From the NCBI RefSeq assembly GCF_013396335.1, contig NZ_JABWSY010000010.1, positions 105,517-169,516 of the forward strand: DNA of 64,000 nt, written 5' to 3'. Made by a program: the position numbers and the translations under genes. The notes under the pieces were generated by a model. It had not been told where the DNA came from. It ran no database searches and was given only the letters and a program-made list of their open reading frames with translations. Of the stretch, positions 16,761 through 26,332 are shown piece by piece. Numbering within the stretch: position 1 is the stretch's first letter; each line of letters begins with the position of its first letter. Origin of the DNA: Bacillus sp. EB106-08-02-XG196 (GTDB lineage Bacteria; Bacillota; Bacilli; Bacillales; Cytobacillaceae).

Positions 16761-17375
16761 ATGGAGCGTGGAAATCATCAGCATTTTTACCGAAAGCTGC
16801 ATTCTCTTTCTGGGATTATTCCTGTTGGGGTGTTTATGACAGTTCATTTATTCGTCAACTATACCGCTACATGGGGAATCGATTCCTATAACAAAGCAGC
16901 TGGATTTATGGTGAATTTGCCTTTTAAATATTTTCTTGAGCTATTTATCATCTTTATTCCTCTATTATTCCATGGGGTATATGGTCTCTTTATTGCCCGT
17001 CAATCCAAAAACAACGTAAACAGATATGGGAATTTACGAAATTGGAAGTTTTTCTTACAAAGAATCACCGGTTTAATCGCATTTGTTTTTATCATTTGGC
17101 ATGTTTGGGAAACAAAGGTACAAGTCGAGTTTAGCGGAGTAGAAGCAGATTATCATTTAATGGCTGGAATTGTTGATAATGGCATCTCGTTATCACTTTA
17201 TATCATAGGAATTCTATCCTGTATCTATCACTTCGTAAATGGTATTTGGACCTTCTTGATTACATGGGGAATCACGGTATCTCCGCAATCACAAAAAGTT
17301 ACACAATACATTTCTTTTGGATTATTTATAGCATTATCATTTATCGGGATCCGTGCAATCCTTGCATTTGCTTAA
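16761..17375 (+). CDS. frdC: Fumarate reductase/succinate dehydrogenase cytochrome b subunit
   Basis: A 204-residue membrane anchor with five helices, the B. subtilis SdhC type that carries two hemes b and the menaquinone site. Heme-ligand histidines are likely those in RKLHSLSG, MTVHLF, LLFHGVYG, IIWHVWE and CIYHFVNG. GGGAGG lies 10 bases before ATG 16761. It is followed by frdA and frdB in the SdhCAB order. The gene context (Dcu, aspartase, Fnr box) argues for a menaquinol:fumarate reductase role rather than the aerobic succinate dehydrogenase. Confidence 0.88.
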   Translation: MERGNHQHFYRKLHSLSGIIPVGVFMTVHLFVNYTATWGIDSYNKAAGFMVNLPFKYFLELFIIFIPLLFHGVYGLFIARQSKNNVNRYGNLRNWKFFLQRITGLIAFVFIIWHVWETKVQVEFSGVEADYHLMAGIVDNGISLSLYIIGILSCIYHFVNGIWTFLITWGITVSPQSQKVTQYISFGLFIALSFIGIRAILAFA

Positions 17376-17399
17376 GTACTAGATAGGGAGGACAGACAG

Positions 17400-19163
17400 A
17401 TGGGCAAAGGTAATATTGTAATTGTAGGAGGCGGCTTAGCCGGATTAATGGCTGCTATTAAAATAGCAGAAAATGGTACAAAGGTAGATTTATTTTCAGT
17501 TGTACCTGTTAAACGATCCCATTCAGTTTGTGCACAAGGCGGCATTAATGGAGCGGTTAATACAAAAGGAGAAAACGATTCTCCTTGGGAACACTTTGAT
17601 GATTCGGTATATGGCGGGGATTTCCTGGCTAACCAGCCTCAAGTAAAAGCTATGTGTGAAACAGCACCGAAAATTATCCATATGTTTGACCGTATGGGGG
17701 TTATGTTTAACCGAACCCCGGAAGGATTATTAGACTTCCGCCGTTTTGGGGGAACACAGTACCATCGGACAGCATATGCCGGGGCAACAACTGGACAGCA
17801 GCTCCTTTATGCACTTGATGAACAAGTCCGCAGCTTTGAAGTACAAGGGTTAGTGACAAAGTATGAAGGCTGGGAATTCGTTTCTTCAATCATAGATGAT
17901 GAAGGTGTTTGCCGTGGAATTACTTCTCAAAATTTGCGGACGATGGAAATAAAGGCATTTTCAGCTGATGCGGTGATTATGGCGAGCGGCGGGTTAGGAA
18001 TTATTTTTGGAAAATCGACAAATTCGACAATAAATACTGGTTACGCAGCGGCTAGACTCTATCAACAAGGTGCTTTATATGCAAACGGTGAATTCATTCA
18101 AATTCACCCTACTGCGATTCCAGGAGATGATAAGAACCGCCTTATGAGTGAGTCAGCTCGCGGGGAAGGAGGCAGGGTTTGGACATATAGGGATGGGAAA
18201 CCATGGTATTTTTTGGAGGAAAAGTATCCCGCATATGGAAACCTCGTTCCGCGTGACATTGCAACCCGTGAGATATTCGATGTATGTGTGAATCAGAAGC
18301 TTGGTATTGATGGGGAAAACAAGGTATATCTTGATCTCTCCCATATTGACGCAAAACAATTGGATATAAAACTCGGCGGAATAATGGAAATCTATGAGAA
18401 ATTCATGGGTGATGACCCACGGAAGGTGCCGATGAAAATTTTCCCTGGGGTGCACTATTCGATGGGTGGTTTATGGGTTGATATTGACCAGAAAACCAAT
18501 ATTCCTGGACTATTTGCTGCCGGTGAATGTGATTACTCCCAGCATGGTGCAAACCGGCTTGGGGCAAATTCATTATTATCTGCAGTATATGGCGGGATGG
18601 TAGCGGGTCCCAAGGCTCTAGAATATATAAACGGACTCCAAAAATCTACTGATCAAGTTTCTAGCTCAATTTTTGAAAAACAAGTTAGAGAAGACGGTGG
18701 AAAATACGAATCTATTTTATCGATGAATGGAACGGAAAACGCATACCTGCTCCATAAGGAGTTAGGTGAGTTAATGACAGCGAACGTTACCGTTGTGCGA
18801 GAAAATAAGAAACTAAAATATACGTATGAAAAACTTCAGGAATTTACTGAGCGTTATAAAAATATTAACATTGAAGACACTGCAAAATGGAGCAACACAA
18901 GTACGTCGTTTGTCCGCCAGCTAGAAGGAATGATTAATTTAGCACATGTCATCACAAAAGGAGCATATAACCGGAATGAAAGCCGTGGTGCTCACTACAA
19001 ACCGGAATTTACAGACCGTAATGATGAGGAATGGTTAAAAACAACAATGGCTAAATATAATCCGGTATCAAATTTACCAGAGCTTTATTATGAGGATGTT
19101 GATATTTCCCTAATTAAACCACGGAAGCGAGATTATACTAAAGCAAAGAAAGGAGCTAAATAA
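17400..19163 (+). CDS. frdA: Fumarate reductase/succinate dehydrogenase flavoprotein subunit
   Basis: A 587-residue catalytic subunit with covalent FAD. The dinucleotide-binding start is IVIVGGGLAGLMAA, the His that binds FAD is in HSVCAQGGING (about residue 41), HPTAIPG and SESARGEGGRVW hold active-site His and Arg residues, and HYSMGGLWVD and GANRLGANSLLS close the site. Complete at normal length. It interconverts fumarate and succinate on the cytoplasmic face, here fed with fumarate from aspartase. One base separates it from frdB. Confidence 0.92.
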   Translation: MGKGNIVIVGGGLAGLMAAIKIAENGTKVDLFSVVPVKRSHSVCAQGGINGAVNTKGENDSPWEHFDDSVYGGDFLANQPQVKAMCETAPKIIHMFDRMGVMFNRTPEGLLDFRRFGGTQYHRTAYAGATTGQQLLYALDEQVRSFEVQGLVTKYEGWEFVSSIIDDEGVCRGITSQNLRTMEIKAFSADAVIMASGGLGIIFGKSTNSTINTGYAAARLYQQGALYANGEFIQIHPTAIPGDDKNRLMSESARGEGGRVWTYRDGKPWYFLEEKYPAYGNLVPRDIATREIFDVCVNQKLGIDGENKVYLDLSHIDAKQLDIKLGGIMEIYEKFMGDDPRKVPMKIFPGVHYSMGGLWVDIDQKTNIPGLFAAGECDYSQHGANRLGANSLLSAVYGGMVAGPKALEYINGLQKSTDQVSSSIFEKQVREDGGKYESILSMNGTENAYLLHKELGELMTANVTVVRENKKLKYTYEKLQEFTERYKNINIEDTAKWSNTSTSFVRQLEGMINLAHVITKGAYNRNESRGAHYKPEFTDRNDEEWLKTTMAKYNPVSNLPELYYEDVDISLIKPRKRDYTKAKKGAK

Positions 19164-19164
19164 G

Positions 19165-19917
19165 ATGGCCGGAACAGATAAGAAAATTCATATCATCATT
19201 ACTAGACAAGTAGATTCTCAGTCCGCTCCCTATACTGAAGAATTTATGGTTCCCTATCGTGCGAATATGAATGTCATCTCAGCCTTAATGGAAATTCAGA
19301 AAAATCCAGTGAATGCCAAAGGAGAACAAACCACTCCGGTCATCTGGGAATCGGTATGTTTAGAGGAGGTCTGTGGTGCCTGTTCTATGGTTATTAATGG
19401 AAAACCTCGCCAAGCTTGTTCGTCATTGATTGCTCAGCTTGAACATCCTATTCGGTTATCACCACTTTCAACGTTTCCAATCATCCGTGACTTAGCGGTT
19501 GACCGCTCACGGATGTTTGACGCCCTAAAAAAAGTAAAGGCATGGGTTCCAATTGATGGTACGTATGATTTAGGACCAGGGCCTCGAATGCCAGAAAAAA
19601 CCCGGCAATGGGCCTATGAATTATCGAAATGTATGACATGTGGGTGCTGCCTTGACGCTTGTCCAAATGTAAATGAAAATTCACGATTCATCGGACCGGC
19701 GCCATTGTCACAGGTTCGCTTATTTAACGCTCATCCAACAGGCGAAATGCATAAGGAAGAGAGGCTGGCAGCACTGATGGGAGAAGGGGGAATCACCTCC
19801 TGTGGGAACTCGCAAAACTGCGTAGTGGTATGTCCCAAGGGAATTCCACTCACCACATCAATTGCAGCCTTAAACCGTCAAGTCACTCTTCAATCATTCA
19901 AAAACTTCTTTGGATAA
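19165..19917 (+). CDS. frdB: Fumarate reductase/succinate dehydrogenase iron-sulfur subunit
   Basis: A 250-residue electron-transfer subunit. A [2Fe-2S] ferredoxin domain (CLEEVCGACSM ... CSSL) is followed by the [4Fe-4S] motif CMTCGCCLDACPNV and the third cluster motif CGNSQNCVVVCPKG. All cluster cysteines are present. It passes electrons from the FrdC hemes to FrdA. It ends the operon, with a terminator 67 bases downstream. Confidence 0.92.
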   Translation: MAGTDKKIHIIITRQVDSQSAPYTEEFMVPYRANMNVISALMEIQKNPVNAKGEQTTPVIWESVCLEEVCGACSMVINGKPRQACSSLIAQLEHPIRLSPLSTFPIIRDLAVDRSRMFDALKKVKAWVPIDGTYDLGPGPRMPEKTRQWAYELSKCMTCGCCLDACPNVNENSRFIGPAPLSQVRLFNAHPTGEMHKEERLAALMGEGGITSCGNSQNCVVVCPKGIPLTTSIAALNRQVTLQSFKNFFG

Positions 19918-19983
19918 TTGCGTGTCCTGTCACAGAAAGACTATGTACGAATAATTATCTAAAATAAGATGAAACAATAAAGA

Positions 19984-20020
19984 GCAGCCCGGAAAAATTA
20001 TTCCCGGCTGCCTTTTTATT
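19984..20020 (+). terminator. Terminator of the dcu-aspA-frdCAB operon
   Basis: GCAGCC pairs with GGCTGC with a continuing GGAA/TTCC stem past one C-C mismatch, then CTTTTTATTTT. Confidence 0.85.
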
Positions 20021-20048
20021 TTGGTAAGATTAGGTAGAGGTGATCCTT

Positions 20049-21074
20049 ATGAAGCCAACTGAAAGTAATATACGTATTGATATACTCGATTATTTACGAG
20101 GCTTTGCGCTCCTGGGAATAATCCTTGTAAATATCCTGCCTCTCTTGGCGGTTAAAGTACCTGACCCTGGCACGGCGGATGCTTCCTACCAGCAGTTTCT
20201 ATTTTTATTTGTTGAGGGCAGGTTTTATACACTATTCTCGTTTTTGTTCGGTGTTGGCTTTTATCTATTTATTTCAAGAGCGAACTCGAAGGGGAAAAAT
20301 GGCTATGTTTTGTTTTTAAGAAGAATCGCAGCGTTATTTATCTTAGGCTGGTTCCATGTAAAATTCCATCCTGGTGAAGCGTTAACGGTTTATGCGGTTA
20401 CTGGGCTCCTATTACTACCATTTTATAAAGTGAAAAAAGAAATTAACCTTGGTATTGCTCTTATTCTGCTGATTGCCTTGAGTTTAATGGCATTTAAACT
20501 GTTTATGGTGGTACCGTTAATGCTGCTTGGGATTACGGCTGGTCAATATCGAGTGTTTGAAGGAATCGCAGAGAATATAAAAAAGGTATCAATATTTACC
20601 GCTATTTTTCTACTAGTGGGCATAGCTGGGCTAATTTATCAGTATCAATATGCCCCTTCAAATCCATTTGGTTTTTATACAGGGGTAGATGAAGCGACTT
20701 ACACGTTCTTAAGTATCGGAATTATGATTGGTCCGCTTATTTCAGCTTTATACGTTGGAGTACTGATCCTGCTTTTGCAACACCCGTTTGTTCAAAAGCT
20801 GTTATCCCCCTTGAAAAGCTATGGGCGGATGGCGTTAACAAACTATATATTTCAAACTGTCTTTATCTACTTGGCTGGTTATCTATTCAACTTGTTTGAG
20901 TCATTAACCTATCTCCAATCTCTAATTCTTTGTCTAACGATTTATGTTATCCAGCTTTTCTTTAGTGTTATCTGGCTTCGTTTTTTCCAATATGGTCCTC
21001 TAGAATGGATTTGGCGTATTGTCACGTACTTAGAGGTACCGCCAATGAGGAAAATAGTAAAAGAAGTACATTAA
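20049..21074 (+). CDS. DUF418 family membrane protein
   Basis: A 341-residue protein with eight or more membrane helices. The N-terminal RIDILDYLRGFALLGIILVN and the C-terminal block GRMALTNYIFQT match the DUF418/YeiB family, related to acyltransferase-like membrane proteins but of unproven function. ATG 20049 follows AGAGGTGA by 6 bases and is preferred over GTG 20040. Single-gene unit between two terminators. Confidence 0.82.
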   Translation: MKPTESNIRIDILDYLRGFALLGIILVNILPLLAVKVPDPGTADASYQQFLFLFVEGRFYTLFSFLFGVGFYLFISRANSKGKNGYVLFLRRIAALFILGWFHVKFHPGEALTVYAVTGLLLLPFYKVKKEINLGIALILLIALSLMAFKLFMVVPLMLLGITAGQYRVFEGIAENIKKVSIFTAIFLLVGIAGLIYQYQYAPSNPFGFYTGVDEATYTFLSIGIMIGPLISALYVGVLILLLQHPFVQKLLSPLKSYGRMALTNYIFQTVFIYLAGYLFNLFESLTYLQSLILCLTIYVIQLFFSVIWLRFFQYGPLEWIWRIVTYLEVPPMRKIVKEVH

Positions 21075-21080
21075 ATGAGA

Positions 21081-21109
21081 AGGACCTGCATGACACTCAT
21101 GCAGGTCCT
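21081..21109. terminator. Bidirectional hairpin
   Basis: A perfect 13-bp stem (AGGACCTGCATGA) with a 3-base loop between converging genes; the U tract is weak on both sides. Confidence 0.6.
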
Positions 21110-21113
21110 ATAC

Positions 21114-22949
21114 TCATTCTTCTGTTTGTTCTTTGCGGATATAATCCGAGTACTGCATGATGGATAAGGTATTATCAATACTTTTTTGAAGGCCATTCGT
21201 ATTCTTTGTTTTCTTCATTGTTTTTCGATCATAGATTGATGCAGGAAGTTTTGCACTTGGTGCTGTGTAAAAGGTTTTATCGCTGATAAACGAACCCCCA
21301 GGCAGGTAATAACGCATTCCTAACAGATTCTTTTTATAGTGAAAAAGATTGTGCCCAATCATTTGTGAATCATATTCAATGCCCAGCAAGTTTAATAGAG
21401 TCGGCATCAGGTCAATTTGACCCCCAAGATGGGAATAGGTTTCACCTGTAAAGAGACCAGGTACCGTGAATAAAACCGGTACAACAAAGCGATCCTGCAT
21501 ATTGTACTCATGTCCTAGTACTTCTTTTAACAGAACTTTATCGTTATCGGTAACGGGTGCACCGTGCAGGCCAGAGTGATCACCGTAAATCAGAATAACC
21601 GACTCTTCGTAAATACCAAGCTTCTTTAACTGTTTAATGAATAACCCGATTTGTTCATCACTATAGCGAACAGATTGGAAGTAGTTGCCGACGTAGGTAT
21701 CCTTATAGTTGTCAGGCAAGTCTAGAAACTCATATTCCTCTGGCATATCAAACGGTGTATGACTTGTGAGCGTAATGATATTGGAATACATCCTGTCGTG
21801 TGACTTCAACTGTTTTGGCAGCTGTTCCTCTACATAGTTAAACAACACTTCATCTGCTGGACCAAAGCCAATTTCCTTTTCGGCAGGAATCTCATTACTC
21901 GTGTAGATATAGTCAAATCCCAGTGCTGGATATAATTTATCGCGGCTCCAATAGGTAATATCATCAGCATGGTAGGTTGCAGCACCATAGCCGTTCTTCT
22001 TTAGCGTCCAAGCAAGTGATGGAATCTCTGTACTTTCAAGGGTATTAACCGTTGGATCCATGCCTTCTGGATATAAGGAAGTATGCATAAGCCATTCTGC
22101 ATCTGATGTGTTACCAGCTCCAATTTGCTGATACACGTTATCGAAATAAGCACTTTCCTTTAAAAGAGCATTTAAATTTGGCGTGATTTCCTGTCCATTA
22201 ATCCTTTGATTGATGGTGAATTCCTGCAAGGACTCCACTTGGATAATAAAAACATGACGATTTTTTGCAAGTCCAAAGCTGTCGTGTTTATCGGCAGGAA
22301 CAAAGGTATTGCCTTTTAGCTTTTCGAGCTCCCTTTCAGACAGGTGCTCTTGACTGGCAAAAGCTGTTCCAAGGCTGTTTTCATAGGCTTGAACGAATTG
22401 TGATTGGATATAGCCATGCTTCTTTGCAAAATAAGAAACATCAATCAATGGATAGCGAAAAGCGATAATCGTCATAATGAGTCCAATACAGCCAAAGCCA
22501 ATGGCAAATCTTTTTGCAGAATCAAAGGATGATGCGTTTTTCTTGAAGTACCAAATTAGTGGAAGTACTAAGACAACATCTAAGAAGAATAAAAAGTCAT
22601 ATGGACTTCCGAGCAGGGCAAGTGTTCCCCCAACGGAGTTTGATTGATAGATTTGTTTGACGTCGTAATAAGAAGGAACGGTTGAGAAATAGCGAGTATA
22701 ATAAACGACGACAATAAACAGAACCGATAAGAAAAAGTTATAAAGCCAAATAGCGAACCAGGTCCGTTTTTTAAAAAAGATCATAAGGGCTGATAATATA
22801 AGAGCCCACATGGGAAACTCAACAAGTAAAACATGGAAAAACGATGTGTTTTCAAAAACCACAACCTGAAAGGCATAAATTTTTATAAACAAAACAACCA
22901 ATAGAAATACAATTGGATGATGAAAATTAGCAACAGAAATCTTATTCAT
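21114..22949 (-). CDS. Lipoteichoic acid synthase-like sulfatase-fold enzyme
   Basis: A 611-residue protein with five N-terminal membrane helices (about residues 1-190) and a large extracellular sulfatase-type domain (about 225-540). The nucleophile threonine is in GAGNTSDAEWL; HVFIIQVESLQ provides the first metal-binding Glu, and YGDHSGLHG the Asp-His metal ligands. These enzymes transfer glycerol phosphate from phosphatidylglycerol to build lipoteichoic acid. Length is near B. subtilis YvgJ (LTA primase) but the paralogues cannot be separated here. ATG 22949 has AGAGGTG upstream. Transcribed alone. Confidence 0.88.
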   Translation of the reverse strand: MNKISVANFHHPIVFLLVVLFIKIYAFQVVVFENTSFFHVLLVEFPMWALILSALMIFFKKRTWFAIWLYNFFLSVLFIVVVYYTRYFSTVPSYYDVKQIYQSNSVGGTLALLGSPYDFLFFLDVVLVLPLIWYFKKNASSFDSAKRFAIGFGCIGLIMTIIAFRYPLIDVSYFAKKHGYIQSQFVQAYENSLGTAFASQEHLSERELEKLKGNTFVPADKHDSFGLAKNRHVFIIQVESLQEFTINQRINGQEITPNLNALLKESAYFDNVYQQIGAGNTSDAEWLMHTSLYPEGMDPTVNTLESTEIPSLAWTLKKNGYGAATYHADDITYWSRDKLYPALGFDYIYTSNEIPAEKEIGFGPADEVLFNYVEEQLPKQLKSHDRMYSNIITLTSHTPFDMPEEYEFLDLPDNYKDTYVGNYFQSVRYSDEQIGLFIKQLKKLGIYEESVILIYGDHSGLHGAPVTDNDKVLLKEVLGHEYNMQDRFVVPVLFTVPGLFTGETYSHLGGQIDLMPTLLNLLGIEYDSQMIGHNLFHYKKNLLGMRYYLPGGSFISDKTFYTAPSAKLPASIYDRKTMKKTKNTNGLQKSIDNTLSIMQYSDYIRKEQTEE

Positions 22950-23053
22950 AAAAAACACCTCTAAATGATACTCTTCTCTTTTAAACTTATCAAAACAACT
23001 ACCATTCTATCAACTAATAAAGGGGAAAATATTAATTTCCAGTAAACTTGGTT

Positions 23054-23083
23054 TTGAAGCTGAAAAAATTTTTTCGATATGAT
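23054..23083 (+). promoter_or_regulatory. Candidate sigma-A promoter for the MFS gene
   Basis: TTGAAG, 18-base spacer, TATGAT, about 58 bases before the start codon. Confidence 0.5.
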
Positions 23084-23140
23084 ATGATTATGCAACATTT
23101 TGGCAAAAATAACTTTATAACGTTCGAAAGGGGAAATAGA

Positions 23141-24424
23141 ATGGAAGTTTACAATAATGAGGGAGCAGCGTCTGTTCCAGCAGGGAAGCCTTCAAGAAAT
23201 ATATTTGCAAATCGAATTGTATTGGCGATTATGTCTTCGAATTTTTTACTTCAGTTAGGTATTTGGATTAGGAATTTTGCGATTTTACTGTACGTGACAG
23301 ATATTACGAATAACAATCCGGTCTATGTTTCCTTAATTTCTGTAGTTGAATTTGCACCAATTTTTATCTTTTCTTTTATTGGCGGGACATTTGCAGACCG
23401 TTGGAAGCCTAAACTAACGATGGTTTGGTGCGATATGTTATCTGCGGTATCCATTGGGCTGGTGTTGTTAGCCCTTCTATACGGATCGTGGCAGGCAATC
23501 TTCTTAGCTACACTCGTTTCAGCCATTCTATCACAGTTTTCCATGCCTTCGGCAATGAAGCTATTAAAGCAGCATGTTCCTGGTGAGCAATTACAATCTG
23601 TTATGGCCATGTTCCAATCGTTGATGGCTATATTTATGGTTATTGGACCTGTTATTGGAACACTTGTTTATCAAAACTATGGAATTTACGTATCTATCGG
23701 CGTCATGGGAGCAATGTTTTTACTTTCTGGGCTTGTATTAATGTTCCTTCCCCGTGATATAGAGAAGGAAACATCAGCGGTCGAGAATAATTTTAAGAAA
23801 GAATTGGCAGACGGATTTCGTTATGTGATGTCAAAGAAAATACTGAAATCAATGGGTGGTATTTTTGCGGTATGTGGTCTTGCCGTTGGGCTTATTTCGC
23901 CGTTGGCGATCTTTGTAGCCATTGAAAAACTTGAGGTGCCAAAAGAATTTATCCAGTGGTTATTAATGGCAAATGGTGTTGGAATGTTAATTGGCGGCGG
24001 AATCGTTATGGCTTTTTCAAAGAAAATTTCACCACAAAAGCTGCTTGCCCTCGGGATTTTCGCTAGTATGGTTTTTACAGTTGGTGTAGGTTGGTCTACA
24101 AGTGTTGTGCTAACTCTTGTATTCCAGGTATTAAACGGAATTTTCTTCCCGTGCATCCATATTGGGATAAATACGATTATTCTTAAGTACTCAGAGGAAG
24201 CATTTATCGGACGTGTAAATGGTGTGCTAAGTCCTCTGTTTATGGGAATGATGGTTATTGGAATGTCAGTTTCAGGTGTTGTGAAAATTCCGCTGACGTT
24301 ATCTGGTGTTTATACCGTCTCAGGTATATTATTTCTGATTGGATCGTTACTGGTAGTACCGCTTTTCAAAGTAAAAGAGGAGGGGGCAAATCTCTCAATG
24401 ACAGAGAAGCAGCCTCAGGTTTAG
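23141..24424 (+). CDS. MFS efflux transporter (DHA3, macrolide-efflux-like)
   Basis: A 427-residue 12-helix transporter. GGTFADRWKPKLTMV after helix 2 is its motif A, and the general layout (FAILLYVTDIT, PCIHIGINTII in the C half) fits the DHA3 group that includes MefA-like macrolide pumps and siderophore exporters. ATG 23141 has AAAGGGG 7 bases upstream; the longer frame to 23048 overlaps the promoter. Substrate unknown. It converges with bmrA. Confidence 0.8.
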   Translation: MEVYNNEGAASVPAGKPSRNIFANRIVLAIMSSNFLLQLGIWIRNFAILLYVTDITNNNPVYVSLISVVEFAPIFIFSFIGGTFADRWKPKLTMVWCDMLSAVSIGLVLLALLYGSWQAIFLATLVSAILSQFSMPSAMKLLKQHVPGEQLQSVMAMFQSLMAIFMVIGPVIGTLVYQNYGIYVSIGVMGAMFLLSGLVLMFLPRDIEKETSAVENNFKKELADGFRYVMSKKILKSMGGIFAVCGLAVGLISPLAIFVAIEKLEVPKEFIQWLLMANGVGMLIGGGIVMAFSKKISPQKLLALGIFASMVFTVGVGWSTSVVLTLVFQVLNGIFFPCIHIGINTIILKYSEEAFIGRVNGVLSPLFMGMMVIGMSVSGVVKIPLTLSGVYTVSGILFLIGSLLVVPLFKVKEEGANLSMTEKQPQV

Positions 24425-24427
24425 GAT

Positions 24428-24468
24428 AAGAAAGGTGCATTAAGCTCAGCTTAATGCACCTTTCTTAG
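24428..24468. terminator. Bidirectional terminator
   Basis: A perfect 18-bp stem starting AAGAAAGGTGCATTAAGC with a 3-base loop between converging genes. Confidence 0.85.
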
Positions 24469-26212
24469 TATTTTCTTGACTCGTTAATTGTTGTTCTGCG
24501 AATTCACGGTATAAATCATGGGATTGTGTTAATTCGTGATGGGTGCCGATTCCAGTTACACGTCCTTTTTCGATAAAAATGATCTTATCTGCATCCACTA
24601 TGGTTGATAAGCGATGAGCAATGACAAAGGTAGTACGGCCTTCCATTAATCGGGATAAAGCCTGCTGAACAATTCCTTCTGATTGGCTGTCTAAGCTTGC
24701 CGTTGCTTCGTCCATCATTAAAATCTTAGGGTCGCGTAAAAAGGCCCGTGCGATGGCAATGCGCTGTCTCTGTCCTCCAGAAAGTTTTACCCCGCGTTCA
24801 CCAACCTCTGTGTCTAAGGCTTCCGAAAAGGATTTAATAAATTCACTTGCATACGCCATCTCTGCAACTTCCCAGAGCCGGTCGTCAGAAATAGATTCAT
24901 CATCAGGCAGCCCGTAACATAAATTTTCGCGGATGGTTCCCGCCATCATAGCGCTTTCCTGTGAAACATAACCAATTTGATTGCGCCAGCTTGCAGCCGA
25001 TAAATCAGTGATTGGAGTATCGCCCACCATAATTTTGCCGGAGGTCGGCTCGTAAAAGCGCTCAAGTAAGCCGAACATGGTGGTTTTTCCGCCGCCGCTT
25101 GGGCCAGCAAATGCAATCATTTCCCCAGGCTGTGCCTCAAAGGACACATCTTCAAGGACAGGTTCATCTTCACTATAGGAAAAAGAAACATTCCTGACCT
25201 GTATAGGTTTATTACCGATGTCTAATTCCATTCCTTTTTGGCCTTCTTCTAAAGGGAGGTTTAAAATATCAATAATTCGCTCGGTAGCTCCTTTTGCTTT
25301 TTGTAACTGTGTAAAGAACATGGCGAAACTTGTAATGGGGAAAATAATTTGAAATAGATATAGTAAGAAAGCAACAAGTGAACCGGTGGACATCGTTCCA
25401 TTTGCCACCCGCATGCCCCCGTATCCAATGATCATCACGATTACAATCATGACAACAAGGTACATGATGGGAGCGATTAAAGCGGTAATTCGTGCTTCTT
25501 TTAAACCAAACCCCAGTAATTTATCGATTCCAGATAAACCCTTTGTCTCTTCATGCTTTTCTGCCGTTGATGCTTTCATTAATCGAATTTCGCTCAATGT
25601 TTGTTGGATGTTACCGGTAAAGGCTGCCGTTTCATCCTGTAAACCACGAGAGATCTTTGCCATCCTCCTGCCAAGCGGCATCATAATAATGAAGGTGAGG
25701 GGAACAGATATTAACATTAATAAGGTCATTTTCCAATCCATAATAAGGAGGATAACAATGGCGCCGATGATGGAAATAATACCTGTAATGAATTGTGGAA
25801 AGTGGTTTGAAATTAAATCACGGACAATACTTGTATCGCTGATGACACGGCTGACGGTTTCACCACTCGATTGTTTATCAAAATAACTTACAGGTAACCG
25901 GATTAATTTGACCCACATCCGTTCACGGAGCCGGGCGACAATCTTTTGACCAACAAAACTTAGCAGGTAAATGGAAACGCCGCTGATGATTGCTTGAATA
26001 ATAAAAGCCGCCCCAATTCCAATCATAAGCGGAACACTTAGGGAGGACACGGAGAAGCCATCTACTAAGTTTTTCGTTAGGACAGGAACAAGGAGACCGG
26101 CAAGTGTTGTGATAAGACTTGCTGTCAATCCAATACCTAATGCAAGCTTTGGGATTTTGGCAGATAAAATAAGTGAAATAAATGGTTTTAAACCATCTCG
26201 TTTAGGGTTCAT
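24446..26212 (-). CDS. bmrA: Multidrug ABC exporter, BmrA type
   Basis: A 588-residue half-transporter, six membrane helices (residues 1-310) fused to an ATPase domain. Walker A is GPSGGGKTT, the signature LSGGQRQRIAIARA, Walker B ILMMDEATASLD and the switch His in VIAHRLST. Length and sequence (for example KLPVSYFD-like RLPVSYFDKQSSGETVSRV and IGYVSQESAMM) match B. subtilis BmrA, which works as a homodimer exporting drugs. ATG 26212 with TGGAG 8 bases upstream gives the family length; a longer frame starts at 26278. It is divergent from the YkkCD pair, suggesting a shared control region. Confidence 0.88.
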   Translation of the reverse strand: MNPKRDGLKPFISLILSAKIPKLALGIGLTASLITTLAGLLVPVLTKNLVDGFSVSSLSVPLMIGIGAAFIIQAIISGVSIYLLSFVGQKIVARLRERMWVKLIRLPVSYFDKQSSGETVSRVISDTSIVRDLISNHFPQFITGIISIIGAIVILLIMDWKMTLLMLISVPLTFIIMMPLGRRMAKISRGLQDETAAFTGNIQQTLSEIRLMKASTAEKHEETKGLSGIDKLLGFGLKEARITALIAPIMYLVVMIVIVMIIGYGGMRVANGTMSTGSLVAFLLYLFQIIFPITSFAMFFTQLQKAKGATERIIDILNLPLEEGQKGMELDIGNKPIQVRNVSFSYSEDEPVLEDVSFEAQPGEMIAFAGPSGGGKTTMFGLLERFYEPTSGKIMVGDTPITDLSAASWRNQIGYVSQESAMMAGTIRENLCYGLPDDESISDDRLWEVAEMAYASEFIKSFSEALDTEVGERGVKLSGGQRQRIAIARAFLRDPKILMMDEATASLDSQSEGIVQQALSRLMEGRTTFVIAHRLSTIVDADKIIFIEKGRVTGIGTHHELTQSHDLYREFAEQQLTSQENTKKGALS

Positions 26213-26234
26213 TTGTACGACTCCATTCCAAAAA

Positions 26235-26272
26235 ATCACTTCAATAAGCATGATACTTTCATATGAAGTGAT
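26235..26272. promoter_or_regulatory. Inverted repeat in the bmrA/ykkCD divergent region
   Basis: ATCACTTCA and TGAAGTGAT are perfect 9-base arms separated by 20 bases, located between two divergent efflux units. It could be an operator for a repressor encoded elsewhere. It lies inside the alternative longer bmrA frame, which supports the shorter bmrA start. Confidence 0.45.
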
Positions 26273-26332
26273 ATGCAAATGATATTTTGATAAGATGGAG
26301 CAAGGAAAAGAAAGAGAGGAATTATAGGTACG

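Noticed and set aside
25386..25886. 166-codon plus-strand frame inside bmrA
   Set aside because: Antisense shadow of a clearly conserved ABC exporter.
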